A stretch of 64,000 nt of DNA, taken from NCBI GenBank assembly GCA_051530055.1, contig CM121341.1:11532001-11596000 (forward strand), in the 5' to 3' direction. How positions within the stretch are numbered: the first letter of the stretch is position 1; each line of letters begins with the position of its first letter. Below, in pieces: positions 59,501 through 64,000 of the stretch. Position numbers and translations under genes: made by a program. The stretch comes from Neoechinorhynchus agilis. Its lineage: Eukaryota > Acanthocephala. The notes beneath the pieces were generated by a model. That model saw only the letters and a list, made by a program, of their open reading frames with translations, did no database searches and was not told the DNA's origin.

Positions 59501-62500
59501 CCTCAGTCATCCGTTGCGCCATCATGCATTTTCAGCAATCACGCAAATATACGGAAATTTTTATCCTCGACTTGGACTATAGAAACCATATCTAAGCTCA
59601 TTAAACAAAAAAATATTGAAGTCCAAAAAATAGTTAAGTGCAAATATAGTAGATTCGGGAAAAACCTCAGTCATCCGTTGCGCCATTATGAATTTTCAGC
59701 AATCACGCGAATATACGGAAATTTCATCCTCGACTTGGACTATAGAAACCATATCTAAGCTCATAAAATAAAAATATTAAAATCACAAAAAATAGTTAAA
59801 TACAAATATCGTAGATTCGGGAAAAGCCTCAGTCATCCGTCGCATATATTTCAGCACCAATAAAATTTATCCTCGACTTGACTAAGAAACCATCAAGCTC
59901 ATAAACGTTGCGCCATTATGAATTTTCAGCAATCACGCGAATATACGGAAATTTCATCCTCGACTTGACTATAGAACCATATCAAGCCATAAAATAAAAA
60001 TATTAAAATCACAAAAAATAGTTAAATACAAATATCGTAGATTCGGGAAAAGCCTCAGTCATCCGTTGCGCCATCATGCATTTTCAGCAATCACGCGAAT
60101 ATACGGAAATTTCATCCTCGACTTGGACTATAGAAACCATATCTAAGCTCATTAAACAAAAAAAATATTGAAGTCCAAAAAATAGTTAAATGCAAATATC
60201 GTAGATTCGGGAAAAACCTCAGTCATCCGTTGCGCCATTATGAATTTTCAGCAATCACGCGAATATACGGAAATTTCATCCTCGACTTGGACTATAGAAA
60301 CCATATCTAAGCTCATAAAATAAAAATATTAAAATCACAAAAAATAGTTAAATACAAATATCGTAGATTCGGGAAAAGCCTCAGTCATCCGTTGCGCCAT
60401 TATGAATTTTCAGCAATCACGCGAATATACGGAAATTTCATCCTCGACTTGGACTATAGAAACCATATCTAAGCTCATAAAATAAAAATATTAAAATCAC
60501 AAAAAATAGTTAAATACAAATATCGTAGATTCGGGAAAAGCCTCAGTCATCCGTTGCGCCATTATGAATTTTCAGCAATCACGCGAATATACGGAAATTT
60601 CATCCTCGACTTGGACTATAGAAACCATATCTACGCTCATAAAATAAAAACTATTAAAATCACAAAAAATTGTTAAACACAAATATCGTAGATTCGGGAA
60701 AAGCCTCAGTCATCCGCTGCGCTATGATGCCTTTTCAGCAATCACGCGAATATACGGAAATTTCATCCTCGACTTGGACTCAATAAACGAAATACAAGCT
60801 CATAAAACAAGAAAAAATATTCAAATCCAAAAAATAGTTTAATAAAAATACCGATGATTCGGGAAAAGCCTCAGTCATCCGTTGCGCCATTATGCTATTT
60901 CAGCAATCACGCGAATATACGGAAATTTCATCCTCGACTTGGACTATAGAAACCATATCTAAGCTCATAAAATAAAAATATTAAAATCACAAAAAATAGT
61001 AAAATACAACAATCGTAGATTCGGGAAAAAGCCTCAGCCATCCGTCGCGCCATCATGCATTTTCAGCAATCACGCGAACAAACGGAAATTTCATCCTCGA
61101 CTTGGACTATAGAAACCATATCTAAGCTCATTAAAAAAGAAAAAATATTGAAGTCCAAAAAATAGTTAAGTGCAAATATAGTAGATTCGGGAAAAGCCTC
61201 AGTCATCCGTTGCGCCATCATGCATTTTCAGCAATCACGCGAATATACCGAAATTTCATCCTCGACCTTGACTATAGAAACCATATCTAAGCTCATTAAA
61301 CAAGAAAAAATATTTAAATCAAAAAAATAGTTAAATACAAATATCGTAGATTCGGGAAAAGCATCTGTCATCCGTTGCGCCATAATGCATTTTCAGCAAT
61401 ATCGCGAATATACGGAAATTTCATCCTCGACTTGGACTATAGAAACCATATCTAAGCTCATAAAACAAGAAAAAATATTTAAATCCGAAAAATAGTTAAA
61501 TACAAATATCGTAGATTCGGGAAAAGCCTCTGTCATCCGTTGCGCCATCATGCATTTTCAGCAATCATGCGAATATACGGAAATTTCATCCTCGACTTGG
61601 ACAATAGAAACGATATCTAAGCTCATTAAACAAGAAAAAATATTTGAATAAAAAATAGTTAAATAAAAATACCGATGAATCGGGAAAAGCCACTGTCATC
61701 CGTTGCGCCATTATGCATTTTCAGCAATCACGCGAATAAATGGAAATTTCATCCTCGACTTGTACAATAGAAACGATATCTAAGCTCATTAAACAAAAAA
61801 TATTTAAATCCAAAAAAAATGAATACAAATATCGCAGATTCGGGAAAAGCCCCAGTCATCCGTTGCGCCATCATGCATTTTCAGCAATCACGCGAATATA
61901 CGGAAATTTCATCCTCGACTTGGACTATAGAAACCATATCTAAGCTCATTAAACAAGAAAAAATATTTAAATAAAAAAAATAGTTAAATACAAATATCAT
62001 AGATTCGGGAAAAGCCTCTGTCATCTGTTGCGCCATCATGCATTTTCAGGAATCACGCGAATATACCGAAATTTCATCCTCGACTTGGACTATACAAACG
62101 ATATCTAAGCTCATTAAAAAAGAAAAAATATTTTAATCAAAAAAATATTTACACACAAATATCGTATATTCGGGAAAAGCCTCAGTCATCCGTTGCGCCA
62201 TCATGCATTTTCAGCAATCACGCGAATATACGGAAATTTCATCCTCGACTTGGACTATAGAAACCATATCTAAGCTCATAAAACAAGAAAAATTATTTAA
62301 ATCCAAAAAATAGTTAAATACAAATATCGTAGATTCGGGAAAAGCCTCTGTCATCCGTTGCGCCATAATGCATTTTCAGCAATCACGCGAATATACGGAA
62401 ATTTCTTCCTCGACTTGGACAATAGAAACGATATCAAAGCTCATAAAAGAAAAAATATTTAAATAAAAAATAGTTAAACACAAATATCATAGATTCGGGA

Positions 62501-64000
62501 AAAGCTCTGTCATCCGTTGCGCCATCATGCATTTTCAGCAATCACGCGAATATACGGAAATTTCATCCTCGACTTGGACAATAGAAACGATATCTAAGCT
62601 CATTAAACAAGAAAAAATATTTAAATCAAAAAAATAGTTAAATACAAATATCGCAGATTCGGGAAAAGCCTCAGTCATCCGTTGCGCCATCATGCATTTT
62701 CAGCAATCACGCGAATATACGGAAATTTCATCCTCGACTTGGACAATAGAAACGATATCTAAGCTCATTAAACAAGAAAAAATATTTAAATAAAAAAAAT
62801 AGTTAAATACAAATATCGTAGATTCGGGAAAAGCCTCTGTCATCCGTTGCGCCATCATGCATTTTCAGCAATCACGCGAATAAACGGAAATTTCATCGTC
62901 GACTTGGACAATATAAACCACATCTAAGCTCATTAAAAAAGAAAAAATATTTAAATCAAAAAATAGTTAAATACAAATATCGTAGATTCGGAAAAGGCCT
63001 TAGTCATCCGTTGCGCCATCATGCATTTTCAGCAATCACGCGAATGTACGGAAATTTCATCCTCGACTTGGACTATAGAAACGATATCTAGGCTCATTAG
63101 AAAAGAAAAAATATTTAAATAAAAAAAATAGTTAAATACAAATATCGTAGATTCGGGAAAAGCCTCAGTCATCCGTTTCGCCATCATGCATTTTCTGCAA
63201 TCACGCGAATATACGGAAATTTCATCCTCCACTTGGACTATAGAAACGATATCTAGGCTCATTAAACAAAAAAATATTCAAGTCAAAAAAATCGTTAAAT
63301 ACAAATATCGTAGATTCGGGAAAAAGCCTCAGCCATCCGTCGCGCCATCATGCATTTTCAGCAATCACGCGAACAAACGGAAATTTCATCCTCGACTTGG
63401 ACTATAGAAACCATATCTAAGCTATTTAAACAAGAAAAAATATTTAAATCAAAAAAATAGTTAAATAAAAATATCGATGAATCGGGAAAAGCATCTGTCA
63501 TCCGTTGCACCATCATGCATTTTCAGCAATCACGCGAATAAATGGAAATTTCATCCTCGACTTGGACAATAGAAACGATATCTAAGCTCATTAAACAAGA
63601 AAAAAATTTTAAATAAAAAAAATAGTTAAACACAAATATCATAGATTCGGGAAAAGCCTCTGTAAACCGTTGCGCCATCATGCATTTTCAGCAATCACGC
63701 GAATATACGGAAATTTCATCCTCGACTTGGACTATAGAAACGATATCTAAGCTCATTAAAAAAGAAAAAATATTTAAATCAAAAAATAGTTAAATACAAA
63801 TATCGTAGATTCGGGAAAAGCCTCAGTCATCCGTTGCGCCATCATGCATTTTCAGCAATCACGCGAATATACGGAAATTTCATCCTCGACTTGGACTATA
63901 GAAACCATATCTAAGCTCATTAAACAAAAAATATTTAAATCAAAAAAAATTAAATACAAATATCGCAGATTCGGGAAAAGCCTCTGTCATCCGTTGCGCC
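56585..64000 (+). repeat. 162-bp satellite array (about 45 units), runs off the window
   Basis: Head-to-tail units with ATTCGGG at 56,631, 56,794, 56,956 and 57,118 (periods 163, 162, 162); later units are 161-166 bp. Conserved landmarks per unit: ATCGTAGATTCGGGAAAAGC, TCATCCGTTGCGCCAT, TTTTCAGCAATCACGCGAAT, CGGAAATTTCATCCTCGACT, ATCTAAGCTCAT, then a variable A/T-rich spacer. Units before about 60.7 kb mostly use AAAATAAAAATATTAAAATC spacers and a CATTATGAATTT/CATCATGCATTT alternation; units after about 61.1 kb use AACAAGAAAAAATATTTAAA, CCTCTGTCATC and GGACAATAGAAACGAT. Irregular, deletion-rich units occur at 59,224-59,480 and 59,840-59,990. No gene. Confidence 0.95.

Noticed and set aside
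56585-64000. CRISPR array
   Set aside because: Repeats are 162 bp head-to-tail units without unique spacers in a metazoan context; this is satellite DNA.

Overview
The window is nuclear DNA from a small-genome animal. Coding genes carry very short introns (40-65 nt where resolved) with GT-AG ends and weak pyrimidine tracts, and several start codons sit directly behind a splice acceptor (TTTTAG or TTTTCAG immediately before ATG). That pattern fits SL trans-splicing and suggests a nematode, perhaps outside the Caenorhabditis lineage because the acceptors do not follow a strict TTTTCAG rule. The organism call is inference; the metazoan call is firm from the gene set.

Layout. 0-3.3 kb: AT-rich DNA with two foldback sequences and no recognisable gene. 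3.6-5.9 kb: CTNNBL1 (spliceosome-associated armadillo protein). 6-8.4 kb: a dispersed repeat and a decayed antisense non-LTR retrotransposon. 8.8-9.8 kb: orphan 315-aa gene. 9.8-11.5 kb: gene-fragment debris with an inverted repeat and a 291-bp tandem duplication. 11.9-13.85 kb (-): secreted leucine-rich-repeat protein. 14.5-15.7 kb: coding-like debris. 15.8-18.9 kb: DDX41 DEAD-box helicase with a terminal-inverted-repeat element in one intron. 19.05-19.54 kb: small basic protein. 20.2-23.7 kb: ribosomal protein eS1 (-) set among retroelement fragments. 23.8-24.7 kb: mitochondrial ribosomal protein uL1m. 26.5-29.3 kb: hnRNP L. 30.6-31.4 kb (-): F-box-like gene. 33.2-33.7 kb (-): LicD/fukutin-type fragment beside repeats and a small satellite cluster. 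35.1-36.7 kb (-): seven-helix receptor. 37.8-39.8 kb: proprotein convertase. 40.4-40.8 kb: secreted Gly/Pro/Cys-rich protein. 42.5-43.8 kb (-): SIN1 (TORC2 subunit). 47.0-56.2 kb: three tandem copies of an unrecognised gene with 33-residue repeats, each followed by a retroelement 3' fragment. 56.6 kb to the end: a 162-bp satellite array running off the window.

The conserved genes are unrelated housekeeping or signalling genes (splicing: CTNNBL1, DDX41, hnRNP L; translation: eS1, uL1m; TORC2: SIN1) and do not form a pathway cluster. The most unusual content is the tandem repeat-protein array with its reiterated upstream module, the satellite that truncates its third unit, and the repeat family that covers the 5' flank of the ribosomal protein gene. 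Many single-base indels in repetitive stretches look like either young pseudogenisation or residual assembly error; the sequence alone cannot decide.
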